Positions 25,451 to 35,241 of a stretch of DNA of 64,000 nt are shown here, piece by piece. Under the pieces are notes generated by a model. The model did not search any database. It worked only from the letters and a program-made list of their open reading frames with translations, and had not been told where the DNA came from. Numbering within the stretch: position 1 is the first letter of the stretch; each line of letters begins with the position of its first letter. The position numbers and the translations under genes were made by a program. Location: contig JARRPX010000015.1 of assembly GCA_037382465.1 (NCBI GenBank), positions 18,196 to 82,195 on the forward strand, read 5' to 3'. Source of the stretch: Anaerolineales bacterium. GTDB taxonomy: Bacteria; Chloroflexota; Anaerolineae; Anaerolineales; E44-bin32.

Positions 25451-27750
25451 AACGACTATCGATTGTCTTTCTCTTTGCACTCGCGCTTTCTGCTTGTACG
25501 GGTTCGAACGGCACGCCGAATCAAGACGGAGGAGAAGGGCTGCCCAGCCCACAGGTGACCACGCTGGCAGCCCCGAACCCGGATGAGATGGCGGTCCGAT
25601 TTCTGGATGCGTGGAAAGACATGGACTACGACACCATGTACGCACTCCTGAGCTCGTTGACCCGGGATGGATTGTCCCAAGACGATTTCGTCGAGCGCTA
25701 TGAGTACGTGCGCACCACGGCGAACATCATCAGCCTCGATTACCAGATCGTTTCGAGCCTGGTGATCAGCCCCCAGGCCGCCGAGGTGCGCTACCGTCTG
25801 ACGCTGACCAGCGGAGTCGTCGGGGACATCGTGCGCGAGACGCGCATGGACCTGAAGCGCGAAGGCGCGGACTGGCGTGTGGCCTGGACGGAGGGCATGA
25901 TCCTGCCCGAACTGGAGGGCGGCAACCGTTTGCGTATGACCACGCTGACTTCGACGCGGGCCAACATCTACGACCGCAACGGCCTGGCGCTGGCTTCCGA
26001 GGCGACGGCCGATGAACCCAACGTGGCCGCTTTGTGGCTGCAGCCCGATTTGATCGGCGACGCGGATTCGGAAGACGCCATGCTCTCGGCGCTGCGGCGC
26101 ATGTTCGGGCTGCCGGACAGCGATCCGATCGTCCAGCGCTATGCGCCCATCCGTTACACGAATTACTTCACCATGTTGGGAACGGTGCCCTACAGCACGT
26201 ACGAAAATTACGGCGGATTGATCGCCAACCTGGATGCAGTCAAGGTGCGCTTGTACGGCGCCCGCTACTACTTTGGAGAAGGGCTCACGCCTTTTGCGGG
26301 CGCGGCCGCACCGCACGCCGTTGGATACGTCAGCCAGATTCAGGAAAGTGAATTGGAGGAACTCCGGGCGCGGGGTTACGCGGGGGACGAGTTCGTCGGC
26401 CGCACCGGGATCGAGGCGGTCTACGAAGACGAACTGCGCGGCGTGCCGGGCGGCACGCTGTATCTCACCGACCCGCAGGGCGAAATCACGGAAGCGCTCG
26501 CCTCGCGCGAGGTAGAGCTACCCTATGCAGTGTACACCACCCTGGATCGCGATCTGCAGTTGGCGGCGCAGGAAGCCTTCGGCGAGTTTGCCGGAGCGAT
26601 CGTGGTGCTCGAACGCGACTCGGGCGCCGTGCTGGCGATGACCTCTTCGCCGGGTTTCGACTCCAATCTATTCGACTACGAAAATCCGAACGCGCAGTTC
26701 GGCAACGCGCTTCCGATGTTGAGCGAAAGCCCGCTGCAGCCCTATACCAATCGCGCCACGAACGGCACCTACCCGCCGGGCTCGACGTTCAAGATCGTCA
26801 CCTTGGCGGCGGCGCTCGAATCCGGAGAGTACACCGCCAGTACGATGTACGACTGTCAATTGGAGTTCCTGGAGCTTTACGAGCGGACCGGAAGACCGGA
26901 AGATATCTTGCACGACTGGCGCTACGACAGGGATTGGCCTCCCGCCGGGAAGATCAACCTGGTCCAGGGCCTGGAATACTCCTGTAACCCGTACTTCTGG
27001 CACATCGGGCTCGATCTTTTCGACAAAGGAATGCCCACTGCCATTCCCGATATGGCTGCGGCGTTTGGATTGGGACAAGAGACCGGCATCGAGATCGGCG
27101 ACGCTGCGGGCCTGGTGCCCAACCCGGAATGGAAACTGGCTGAAGTCGGCACGGGTTGGGAGATGCACGATCCAGTACAGCTCGCCATCGGCCAGGGGGC
27201 GATGCTGGTCACACCGCTGCAAATGGCGCGTTTGGTGGCTGCGGTGGGAAACGGCGGTACGCTGTACCGGCCGAGCCTGGTGCTGCGCGTCGAGAACGCC
27301 GACGGGGACGTGCGCTACGAGTTTGCTCCCGAGGCGCAGAGCGAACTGCCTGTGAGCCCGGAGAATCTGGCGGTCATCCAGCAGGCCATGACCAACGTGG
27401 TGCGCGTGACCACGGCCACGGCCTACCGCAAGTTCCTCGGCCTGAGCGTCAACATCGCCGGCAAAACCGGCACGGCAACCACGGCGGGCGAGGGCGACAA
27501 CCCGCACGCCTGGTTCGTCGGATACACATTCGAGGGGCGCGAAGATAAACCGGACATCGCCATCGCTGTCGTGCTCGATTACCGGGGCGAAGGCTCGGAT
27601 TGGGCGGCGCCGGTGTTCCGCAGAATCGTGGAAACTTATTTCCGCGGCCAGGCGCAGTCGCTCTACCCCTGGGAGGCGCGCATCGGTGTGCCCAAGACGG
27701 CAACGCCGGAACCGGAAGAGGGGGAAGCAACGGCCACACCCGAACCTTAA
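25447..27750 (+). CDS. Penicillin-binding protein, class B transpeptidase (MecA-N type lipoprotein)
   Basis: A peptidoglycan cross-linking enzyme with penicillin-sensitive transpeptidase activity expected. The 767-residue product begins with a signal and lipobox LALSAC, then an NTF2-like MecA-N domain (about 45-160), a PBP dimerisation domain (TRANIYDRNGLALA to about 360) and a transpeptidase domain with all three motifs: STFK in PPGSTFKIV, SCN in EYSCNPYFW and KTGT in IAGKTGTATT. It ends with a Thr/Pro/Glu-rich tail. The GTG start overlaps the end of maf and has GAGGGA upstream, so translation is coupled. RsgA follows 15 bases later. Confidence 0.94.
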   Translation: MKRLSIVFLFALALSACTGSNGTPNQDGGEGLPSPQVTTLAAPNPDEMAVRFLDAWKDMDYDTMYALLSSLTRDGLSQDDFVERYEYVRTTANIISLDYQIVSSLVISPQAAEVRYRLTLTSGVVGDIVRETRMDLKREGADWRVAWTEGMILPELEGGNRLRMTTLTSTRANIYDRNGLALASEATADEPNVAALWLQPDLIGDADSEDAMLSALRRMFGLPDSDPIVQRYAPIRYTNYFTMLGTVPYSTYENYGGLIANLDAVKVRLYGARYYFGEGLTPFAGAAAPHAVGYVSQIQESELEELRARGYAGDEFVGRTGIEAVYEDELRGVPGGTLYLTDPQGEITEALASREVELPYAVYTTLDRDLQLAAQEAFGEFAGAIVVLERDSGAVLAMTSSPGFDSNLFDYENPNAQFGNALPMLSESPLQPYTNRATNGTYPPGSTFKIVTLAAALESGEYTASTMYDCQLEFLELYERTGRPEDILHDWRYDRDWPPAGKINLVQGLEYSCNPYFWHIGLDLFDKGMPTAIPDMAAAFGLGQETGIEIGDAAGLVPNPEWKLAEVGTGWEMHDPVQLAIGQGAMLVTPLQMARLVAAVGNGGTLYRPSLVLRVENADGDVRYEFAPEAQSELPVSPENLAVIQQAMTNVVRVTTATAYRKFLGLSVNIAGKTGTATTAGEGDNPHAWFVGYTFEGREDKPDIAIAVVLDYRGEGSDWAAPVFRRIVETYFRGQAQSLYPWEARIGVPKTATPEPEEGEATATPEP

Positions 27751-27764
27751 CCAAAGGCGAACCC

Positions 27765-28679
27765 GTGACTGAAGAACGCAAAATGCCCGGCCTGATCGTA
27801 CGTGCGCAATCCGGTTTCTTTCACGTCGAAACGGACGAAGGCATTGTCGTGGCGGAACTGCGCGGCCGCTTGACGAAAGAACGCATGGAGACCGACGCCG
27901 CCGCATTGGGCGATCAGGTCTGGGTTCAGGTGCATGCGGACGGCACGGCAACGATCGAAGCGGTCGAGGAGCGCCGGCGTGTGCTATCGCGGCGATCCCC
28001 GGGCAAGATCGAAGTGGAGCAGGTGATCGTGGCCAATCCGGATCAGTTGATCTTCGTCTTCGCCTGCGCCGATCCGGACCCCAATTTCCGCATGCTGGAT
28101 CGCCTCCTGGTCGTCGCCGAGCGCGAAGGAATCCCGGCAATCGTCTGCGCCAACAAGATCGACCTGGTCACGCGCCGCAGCGCCAGAGCGGAATTCGGGG
28201 AATACAAACATCTTGGCTACCGCGTGATCTACACCTCGGCGTTATACGGAAAGGGTATACGCGGTCTGCGCAAGATACTGCGCGGGAAAATCTCCGTTTT
28301 CGCAGGTCCTTCGGGCGCCGGAAAAACCAGTTTGTTGAACGCCGTACAGCCCGGGCTTGACCTGGAGACCAAGGAAATCAGTGAAGCGACGCGGAAGGGA
28401 CAGCATTCGACCGTCGTGCCCAAGCTAATTCCGCTCCGGCGCGGGGGCTACATCGCCGACACGCCGGGCTTGAAGGCCTTCGCCTTGTGGGACATCGAGC
28501 CCGAAGAAGTGGACGCTTATTTCCCGGAGATGCGCCAACTTGTGGCGGAATGCGATTTCAGCGACTGTACCCACGAGCACGAGCCCGGATGCGCGGTCAT
28601 CGCCGCCGTGGAAGCGGGAAAGATCAGCCCGGAGCGCTACGATTCCTACTTACGTATCCGCCATGGGGAAGTGGAGTAA
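27765..28679 (+). CDS. rsgA: Ribosome small subunit-dependent GTPase A
   Basis: RsgA helps mature the 30S subunit. The product (304 residues from GTG at 27765; ATG at 27783 is an alternative) shows an N-terminal OB fold (MPGLIVRAQSGFFHVE), then the circularly permuted GTPase with G4 (ANKIDLV) before G1 (GPSGAGKTS) and G3 (DTPG), and the C-terminal zinc site with Cys/His in CDFSDCTHEHEPGC. Length is typical. It is the third gene of the maf-pbp-rsgA operon. The longer open frame upstream belongs to the overlapping PBP gene and is not used. Confidence 0.95.
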   Translation: MTEERKMPGLIVRAQSGFFHVETDEGIVVAELRGRLTKERMETDAAALGDQVWVQVHADGTATIEAVEERRRVLSRRSPGKIEVEQVIVANPDQLIFVFACADPDPNFRMLDRLLVVAEREGIPAIVCANKIDLVTRRSARAEFGEYKHLGYRVIYTSALYGKGIRGLRKILRGKISVFAGPSGAGKTSLLNAVQPGLDLETKEISEATRKGQHSTVVPKLIPLRRGGYIADTPGLKAFALWDIEPEEVDAYFPEMRQLVAECDFSDCTHEHEPGCAVIAAVEAGKISPERYDSYLRIRHGEVE

Positions 28680-28811
28680 AGACTTCCGAGGGGACCGCGC
28701 TGCGGATCGACAAATCCTCACAGCAATAAATATTGCATAGAATTGATAACTAACAGCGGAAATTGTCTTCCATGACCCGATCGGAGGATCGTGTTCTGAG
28801 AAAGGAGCGAT

Positions 28812-29828
28812 TTACAGCGGCCGCAGGATGCGGTCCTCGCGCAGACGCTTGAACCACAGCGAAGCGCCGCGAGGCATGGTTTCGATGGCAGCCTCCTGCC
28901 AGGCGCGGACGCCGAGGCCTTGAATGGTCTGGGGTTTATAACCCACGGCCCGCCAGGCACCGACGTGCTGCGCCAAATAGGGAGGCAGGAACAGCAGGGA
29001 AGCTTCGCTCTGCAGTTCAATCGAGGCTTCTTCGACCGCCTGCATCAATGCGGGGATCACTTCTTCGACGGCCAAACCTTGCTCGAAATATAGCTCGTCG
29101 ATGCGGGTGACCAGATTCTCGACCTGCCAGCCGGTCACGCCCGCAAGGCGGCTGTCTTGTTCGATCAACAGGTACGCTTTTTCCCCAAAAGCCGCCATGA
29201 CTTCCGCACGCGACATGCGCCGTTTTCCGTGCGTGGCGTGGGTAATGAAGCGGCCGATTTCGTCGGCGTCTTTGGGCCGGCCGCGGCGCACGATGTACTC
29301 GCCGGGGCGGGATACTTCGGGCTCCGGCAGCAGCGGTTCTTCGGGCTGCGGCAGCGATGCCCAGGCGTCCTGTACCTGATCCCAGGTGTCTTCGAAAGAG
29401 CCGTTGTTGGTGATGACGATCTTCGCGGACTGGAGTTTCAGCGCCTGCGGGAGCTGCGAGGCAACGCGCTGTTTGGCCATCGTTTCGCTCATGTTGCGTT
29501 TTTGGATCAGTCTCGCGACCTGGAGTTTTTCGGTCGCATCCACGACCCAGATGGTATCGCAGCCTGCAGCCAGGTCCGTTTCGAGCAATTTAATGGCTTC
29601 GATCACTACGACGCTGTGTTTCGAGCGGCGGATGAGAATATCAATGGCATGGGTGACCAGGGGTTGAACGATGGCCTCCAGTCGTTCCAGCGCTTTCGGG
29701 TCGGAGAAGACGACTTTTGCCAGCTTGGCTCGGTCGATTTGCCCCTCGCCGTCCAGCACCCATTCGCTTTTACCGGTGGCGATATTGCCGGTGAGGCCGA
29801 TGACGTATTTTCCGGGCCAGCGACTCAA
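28812..29828 (-). CDS. coaE: Dephospho-CoA kinase (CoaE)-GNAT fusion with an internal deletion
   Basis: The 338-residue product opens with the CoaE P-loop GLTGNIATGKS (about 11-21), but the next residues are EWVLDGEGQIDRAKLAKVV. In intact CoaE about 40 residues, including the catalytic IDAD segment and its helices, separate these two elements. The frame is kept, and the rest of the kinase (LLETDLAAGCDTIWVV, R-rich lid, MAKQRVASQLP) follows to about residue 150. A linker and a GNAT-like domain (about 175-338) complete the fusion. CoaE makes coenzyme A from dephospho-CoA; this version may be inactive as a kinase or the cell has another copy. An assembly error is possible. Domain boundaries are approximate. 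Confidence 0.82.
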   Translation of the reverse strand: MSRWPGKYVIGLTGNIATGKSEWVLDGEGQIDRAKLAKVVFSDPKALERLEAIVQPLVTHAIDILIRRSKHSVVVIEAIKLLETDLAAGCDTIWVVDATEKLQVARLIQKRNMSETMAKQRVASQLPQALKLQSAKIVITNNGSFEDTWDQVQDAWASLPQPEEPLLPEPEVSRPGEYIVRRGRPKDADEIGRFITHATHGKRRMSRAEVMAAFGEKAYLLIEQDSRLAGVTGWQVENLVTRIDELYFEQGLAVEEVIPALMQAVEEASIELQSEASLLFLPPYLAQHVGAWRAVGYKPQTIQGLGVRAWQEAAIETMPRGASLWFKRLREDRILRPL

Positions 29829-29898
29829 AGGCGGAACTCCTTTGATACATTAACGTGCTTCATTCTAACCTTGCGTGTATTGGATGTCAAAGGCCACA

Positions 29899-32004
29899 TC
29901 ATCGATTCGGCGATGCGTGGTACACATGGCTCCCGATTGCAAGGTAAATATCGTTCGGTGGACCGAGCGTGAAGGCAGAGATTTCGCCTTCAAAGGGCTC
30001 CGTTGGCAGGTATTTTCCCTGATAGACCAACCGCATGCTGAAGTGCAGTACGCTGTTACTGAAGATGTCGAGGAAATACAGCGACGGCTCCGGGGGCGGC
30101 GAATAGTCGATCTTTGCCGCGATGGCGCCGGGAATTTGCGGTGCCGCCTCGTGCCCCGGTCTATCGTCTTGGAATTGCGGATTCTGCTCGCATTCCACGC
30201 GTATGCGGTTCGTTTCCTCGAAGCGCCGGCAGCGGTCGATGCGGCCGTCGGCATAGAGGATGAACAACTCGTCCCCGGCCATGGCCATGTCGATCGACCC
30301 GCCGAGATCACGCACGTCTTCCACGAAGAACAATTCCGGCGTGCCGCTGAACAGGCCTCCGGTCGCGTTGTAGATCCAGACGGAATTCTTGAGCGGATCG
30401 AGTACGTACAACGTGTCTTCGAGAACGTCTATGGCGCGGATTCGTCCCCAGCCGATGTCCGGTGGCGAAAGTTGTGCGATCGCCGGCTGGCGTTCCGGCG
30501 CGCAGTACAGCAGCGTGCCGTCCATATCGATGGCCACGACGCCTTCCGCGCCCAGCGCACCCGGCTCGGGTTGAACGACGATGTCCACGATCGGGTCGAG
30601 ATCGGCGTATTGGGTGCTCGAGTTGAGGCAATCGAACGCGGGGTCGATCTTGTATCCCCGTTCCGGCGTGCCCCAGGCGTGCCACATAATCTCGTGTTCC
30701 GAATCCAGGACGTAGATATCGGTTTCGGAAGCCGCCAATGCGGTGATGTTCGTGTCGCTGCCGAATCCGCCGCTCACCATGGGTTTGAATTCGAGGCGGC
30801 CGATCAAATCAAGCGCATCCAGCGCCTCGACGGTCTTCTGCCACAACGTATCGGCCTCTTTATTCCAATCGTAGTCCTTTGCCAGTTCCAGGAAATGGCG
30901 TGCCGCATCCCAATCGCCCCGGGCCGCCTCTGCGCTCGGTTTCATCTCTGCGATCTGAACCGCTGCTTCGGCCTGATACAGATATTCTTCGAATTGCTGC
31001 GAGCGGCCGCGTCCGAAGTAGGCGACGGCCGCGATGGCCACCACAACCAGCGGGACGCCCACGGCGGTTCCGATGAGAAAACGGGTGGATAATTCACCGG
31101 GCGCCGGCGGTTCTACGAGACCCGGCATCATACCGGTGAGCAGATTGGCAAAACGGTGACGCAGGGAAATCAGACCGTCGGAAATCTGTTCCCGCACATC
31201 ATCGAACGTTTTCGCGAACTGGCTGCGCGCCGGCCTTGCGGCGCGGCGGTGAGCTGCGGTTTGTGGGCCGGTACGTGGTTGTGCATATTCACCTTGCAGC
31301 TCGTTCCTCGTGTTTGCGGCCGGCTCCTGTTGGGCGATTTTCCTTTCACCCCGCACGACCAGGCGTGCAAGCACGCCGGTAAGATCGTCGTTGCTTGCGG
31401 CCACCAGACGATCGATCGCCTGTACCGGATCGACGGACGAGAGACCGGATAACGTCGTGTCCGACCAGATGGGGGGCGCAGCCGTGGTAAGAATGAAAAG
31501 ATCGTTCGGCTGAACCTCGAGGTGATGGTAGCGCACGTAAGGCGAGATGGAGGCGCCCAACGGTCGTCTGCTTGCCTCTTCGGAAGTCAATCGAAGCACT
31601 CGCCCGGGACGTACGAGTACCGCCTGTCCGGTTCCCGCCTGCGCGATGTACAGATCTCCGAGGTGAAGCGCGCCGGCCAAAAAATGACAGCGGATGGGCT
31701 CGCTGACCTCTTCATCTTGATTCAGGTCGGTGAGGTGATCGTTGATGGTCTCCACGGCCTCGCGCAATGCGGAGGTCACCGAACCCGGCGTGCCGAAGTA
31801 GGCGTCCAAAGCAAGACGCGTGAGGTGGTCGATGAATCCGGATGGGGGGCTGCTGCCATCGGAAAACCGCAAGGTGACGAAGAGCATGTCCTCCTTGCGC
31901 CCGCGCGCTGCCCGCCGCGGCGCGGTCTGTGCGGCCGTGCCGGGTGGCGGTGTGATTCTGACACCGCCACCTGCGATATGGAGTAAGGCTACATCTGCTT
32001 CCAA
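29899..32004 (-). CDS. PP2C-like domain, single membrane span and beta-propeller protein
   Basis: The 701-residue product has an N-terminal domain (to about 220) whose order and beta-strand pattern (HFLAGALHLGDLYIAQAGTG, then a switch segment) recall PP2C phosphatases, but the metal-binding Asp residues of active PP2C are not evident. A charged region leads to one hydrophobic span (LIGTAVGVPLVVVAIAAVAYFG at about 325), then a coiled segment and an outside part with repeated beta-strands about every 50 residues (IRAIDVLEDTLYVLDP), suggesting a propeller. The start is a TTG; a -10-like TAAAAT lies before it. Its role is unknown; a sensor of the cell surface is possible. Confidence 0.6.
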   Translation of the reverse strand: MEADVALLHIAGGGVRITPPPGTAAQTAPRRAARGRKEDMLFVTLRFSDGSSPPSGFIDHLTRLALDAYFGTPGSVTSALREAVETINDHLTDLNQDEEVSEPIRCHFLAGALHLGDLYIAQAGTGQAVLVRPGRVLRLTSEEASRRPLGASISPYVRYHHLEVQPNDLFILTTAAPPIWSDTTLSGLSSVDPVQAIDRLVAASNDDLTGVLARLVVRGERKIAQQEPAANTRNELQGEYAQPRTGPQTAAHRRAARPARSQFAKTFDDVREQISDGLISLRHRFANLLTGMMPGLVEPPAPGELSTRFLIGTAVGVPLVVVAIAAVAYFGRGRSQQFEEYLYQAEAAVQIAEMKPSAEAARGDWDAARHFLELAKDYDWNKEADTLWQKTVEALDALDLIGRLEFKPMVSGGFGSDTNITALAASETDIYVLDSEHEIMWHAWGTPERGYKIDPAFDCLNSSTQYADLDPIVDIVVQPEPGALGAEGVVAIDMDGTLLYCAPERQPAIAQLSPPDIGWGRIRAIDVLEDTLYVLDPLKNSVWIYNATGGLFSGTPELFFVEDVRDLGGSIDMAMAGDELFILYADGRIDRCRRFEETNRIRVECEQNPQFQDDRPGHEAAPQIPGAIAAKIDYSPPPEPSLYFLDIFSNSVLHFSMRLVYQGKYLPTEPFEGEISAFTLGPPNDIYLAIGSHVYHASPNR

Positions 32005-32254
32005 GGTTTCACTCTCTTGTGTATTTTACAGAATCGCCGCCAATGAGCAACTCTCGGTCTCTGATGGTGCAAGAAGCTTGCCTGGACTGGTAGAATGATA
32101 CGATAATCAGCTCGTCCCTCGAACGTTGCACGGTTGCGTATGTCGACTGAACTTACTTCCCACACACCGTTCCAGCGCCATGTATTACGTTGGAACGCCG
32201 TGGCGAAGATTGTGGATGGGGAAATTGTAAGGCTGGTTTGCGAAAGGAAACAAG

Positions 32255-33277
32255 ATGCGGATCTCTTTTGTGCGCGACGATGAGACCTTCGATTCCCGCT
32301 CCGGGCTCTGGAACCAACTGCTCGCGAAGTCCATCACGAACGTGCCCTTCCTGCGCCACGAATTCCTGCGTGCCTGGTGGACGGACATGGGCGGCGGCGA
32401 GTGGGAATCCGGGGATCTGTGGATCGCAGAAGGTAGAGATGCGCAGGACGATCTGATCGGGATCGCGCCGATTTTCCTTTCCTCCGTAGATGGTCGACGC
32501 ACGTTGATGTTCATCGGTTCGCACGAGATCGCGGATTATCTGGATTTTATAACGTCCATCGAAAATTGCGAATCGTTTCTCCTGGCATTCTGCGAATCGC
32601 TGGTTGCAGACGGTCCCGAAGGTTGGGAAATCCTGGATCTGTATAACATCCCCGAAGGCTCGCCCAGTCTGGCGGCGCTGGAGAAACTCGCCGCGGAACG
32701 CGACTGGCAGGTCAAACGGGAGATAACCGCCCCCTGTCCGTGGGTAAGCCTGAACGGTGGTTGGGAGGATTATCTATCCCGTTTGGACTCGAAACAAAGG
32801 CACGAACTGCGGCGCAAGATGCGCCGGGCAGCGAAACATCTCCCCAGTGTCACCTGGGAGGTAGTGAAACCCGAAGACGATATCGAACGCGCGACGGATA
32901 CCTTTTTGGGGCTGATGGCCAAAGATCCCCAAAAGGCGGATTTTCTATCCCGGGCGATGCAGACGCAATTCCATCGGCTGACCCGCAGCGCCCACGAAGC
33001 AGGTTGGCTGCACCTTTCGTTTCTGAAAGTCGGCGAGCAATTTGCCGCGGGGTACCTGAATTTCGATTATGCAAACCGAATCTGGATTTACAATTCCGGC
33101 ATAGATTTGGATTTTCGATCGACTTCACCGGGATGGGTTTTGTTGGGGTACATCATCCGCTGGGCTGCTGAGAATGGCAGGGACGCGGTAGATTTCATGC
33201 GCGGTGATGAAGACTACAAGTACCGCCTCGGCGGCGAGGATCGTTCGATCGTACGTTTGACGATCGAACGAAGTTGA
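32255..33277 (+). CDS. CelD/BcsL-type GNAT acetyltransferase
   Basis: A 340-residue protein of the Acetyltransf_6 (CelD/BcsL, FemX-like) group. The landmarks are PFLRHEFLRAWW near residue 30, LDSKQRHELRRKMRRA at about 180, and FMRGDEDYKYRL near the C-terminus, which in relatives lines the acyl-CoA/substrate site. Such proteins are linked to exopolysaccharide or cell-wall modification. The ATG at 32255 has GAAAGGAAAC upstream. An EamA-family exporter gene follows 21 bases later on the same strand, so the two are probably one operon. Confidence 0.85.
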   Translation: MRISFVRDDETFDSRSGLWNQLLAKSITNVPFLRHEFLRAWWTDMGGGEWESGDLWIAEGRDAQDDLIGIAPIFLSSVDGRRTLMFIGSHEIADYLDFITSIENCESFLLAFCESLVADGPEGWEILDLYNIPEGSPSLAALEKLAAERDWQVKREITAPCPWVSLNGGWEDYLSRLDSKQRHELRRKMRRAAKHLPSVTWEVVKPEDDIERATDTFLGLMAKDPQKADFLSRAMQTQFHRLTRSAHEAGWLHLSFLKVGEQFAAGYLNFDYANRIWIYNSGIDLDFRSTSPGWVLLGYIIRWAAENGRDAVDFMRGDEDYKYRLGGEDRSIVRLTIERS

Positions 33278-33298
33278 CCCCCCACCGGGCCTTCGACG

Positions 33299-34225
33299 AT
33301 GAAAAGTGCATATCTCGGCTTGACGATAACGGTCGTTCTTTGGGGTGCGTCTTTTGTGGCGACGAAAGTCGCTTTACAGGAGCTCACGCCCGCAGTAATC
33401 GCCTTCTTGCGTTTCGCCATGGGCGTGGTCGTCCTCTTTCTGATCCTGATCAAGCGAAACGAGTTGCGGCGCTTCACGCTTCGAGAATTGCCGTCGCTGA
33501 GCGTGTTGGGCATATTGGGGATCACCGTTCATCAACTGCTTCAAGCCAATGGCCTGCAGACCGCCTCGGCGACTGCCACCTCGTGGATCGTCGCAACGAT
33601 TCCGGTGTTCGTCGCTTTGTTGGGCTGGGCTTTTCTCGGTGAAAGGATGTCGGGATCTCGGGTTCTGGGAATCCTGCTTTCCGTCTGCGGTGTGCTCGCC
33701 GTTGTCGGAAACGGTGATTTCAAATCCCTGATCCAGGGAGGCTTCGGCACTCCCGGCGATCGCTTGATCGCCATCAGCGCGGTGAACTGGGCAGTCTTCG
33801 TCGTTCTCAACAAGCATGTCTTCAAGAAAAGTGAAGCATCGGACTCACGATCGGCCGTGGGGCAGATGTTTGCCATCATGTCCATCGGCTGGATCTTATT
33901 AATTCCCTGGGCGATCGCCGACGGTGGGTTGGGGGAATTGGAGCGCGTGAGTCTGCAGGGTTGGCTGGCACTCGCCTTCCTCGGCGTAGGTTGCTCGGGT
34001 GTGGCGTACTATCTCTGGTTTAGCGGCTTGGAGCGTATCGACGCCACGCAGGTGGGCGTCTTTCTATACCTGGAGCCAATCGTGACCGTCCTTCTGGCGT
34101 GGCAGATCCTGGGGGAGATGATCGGCGCAGCGACAATCATCGGCGGTGCGGCCATCCTCGTGGGGGTTTGGCTGGTCAATCGTAGTCCGGCCCTTCGGCC
34201 ATCGTACGCCTCGCCCGGCGAATAG
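33299..34225 (+). CDS. EamA/DMT-family transporter
   Basis: The 308-residue product has ten hydrophobic spans in two EamA repeats (about 5-140 and 155-300). Typical sequences are LTITVVLWGASFVATKVAL at the start, QTASATATSWIVATIPVF in the first repeat, and VAYYLWFSGLERID and LEPIVTVLLAWQIL in the second. Members export amino acids, metabolites or drugs across the inner membrane. It follows the CelD-type acetyltransferase gene with 21-base spacing. Substrate not predictable. Confidence 0.9.
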   Translation: MKSAYLGLTITVVLWGASFVATKVALQELTPAVIAFLRFAMGVVVLFLILIKRNELRRFTLRELPSLSVLGILGITVHQLLQANGLQTASATATSWIVATIPVFVALLGWAFLGERMSGSRVLGILLSVCGVLAVVGNGDFKSLIQGGFGTPGDRLIAISAVNWAVFVVLNKHVFKKSEASDSRSAVGQMFAIMSIGWILLIPWAIADGGLGELERVSLQGWLALAFLGVGCSGVAYYLWFSGLERIDATQVGVFLYLEPIVTVLLAWQILGEMIGAATIIGGAAILVGVWLVNRSPALRPSYASPGE

Positions 34226-34299
34226 CGGTTCATCCGCTGCCCTAGGAATTCCCTTCATAAAGCCGCAACTGCGCCTGGGTTGTCGGAAGTCTCGCAATT

Positions 34300-35241
34300 T
34301 TATGGCCAGGGCCAGATTCCCAGGCTCCAGATGAACGCCAGTCCCAGACCCAGCAGAAAGCCGAATCCCAGCAATGTTACGCCCCACAACATGATTTGTG
34401 TGGTCCGGCTGCGTTTTAAGAATCTTCTCCGTGAGTTTTGGGGCACTTCGAGGATCACGATGGTGATGTTGTCGTGTCCTCCTCGTTCTAGCGCCATGTC
34501 CGTGAGGTGTTCGACGGCCTGCAGGGGATCGTGTTCGACGAGAACCTGCTGGATCTCCTCATCTTCAACCAGATCCGTCAAACCATCCGTGCACAACAAG
34601 AGCATGTCTCCGGCCTGGAGCGTCATGCCCTGGTTGGATTCGGATTGTTTATCGCTTTCGTTGTCCTTCATCCGCAACCGAATGTCGGGCTCGGTTTGAA
34701 GCGGGGATCCGATGTAACGTCTCAAAACGTGAGCCTGTGGATGATCGCGCGCCTGTTCGGGTTGGATGATGTCATGATCGATGGCCTCCTGCACCCAGGT
34801 GTGATCGATGCTGATTTGCCGGATCGATCCATCGTGCAACAGGTATATGCGGCTGTCCCCGACGGTGGCCGTGTAGAGTCTCGAGCCGATGATCCAGACC
34901 GTGACCACGGTCGACCCCATGCCTTGTTGTGCGTCGTTCGTTCGAGCGGCTTTGGCCACGACATCATTGGCTTCCAGGATCGCCTGCTGCAGGCTTAACG
35001 TGGGCTGGGTGATGCGTGAGGCCGTCAATCGATTGACGATGGTCTCCACGGTTAAATCTGAAGCGACCTCGCCTGCATTGTGGCCGCCGATCCCGTCGGC
35101 AACGATGGCCAGCAGCGCCGGCACGGACGTTCGCTCCATGCGATAAGCCGTTACGGAGAAGCGGTCCTCGTTGTTCGTTCGGGTTTCGCCGGTATGGCTG
35201 TGTGCGGCAACGTTGAGGTGAGGTTTATCGGTTGGTATCAC
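34300..35241 (-). CDS. PP2C-type Ser/Thr phosphatase with C-terminal membrane span
   Basis: A 313-residue protein phosphatase. The metal and catalytic motifs are complete: HTGETRTNNEDRF (8-28 area), ADGIGGHNAGE, GMGSTVV, VGDSRIYL, CTDGLTDLV and GGHDNITIVI. After the catalytic domain (to about 265) comes a basic stretch (RRRFLKRSR) and one or two hydrophobic segments at the C-terminus, anchoring it in the membrane with the enzyme inside. It overlaps by four bases (ATGA) the upstream VWA/FHA gene; a phosphothreonine-binding FHA protein paired with a phosphatase suggests Ser/Thr kinase signalling. Confidence 0.93.
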   Translation of the reverse strand: MIPTDKPHLNVAAHSHTGETRTNNEDRFSVTAYRMERTSVPALLAIVADGIGGHNAGEVASDLTVETIVNRLTASRITQPTLSLQQAILEANDVVAKAARTNDAQQGMGSTVVTVWIIGSRLYTATVGDSRIYLLHDGSIRQISIDHTWVQEAIDHDIIQPEQARDHPQAHVLRRYIGSPLQTEPDIRLRMKDNESDKQSESNQGMTLQAGDMLLLCTDGLTDLVEDEEIQQVLVEHDPLQAVEHLTDMALERGGHDNITIVILEVPQNSRRRFLKRSRTTQIMLWGVTLLGFGFLLGLGLAFIWSLGIWPWP

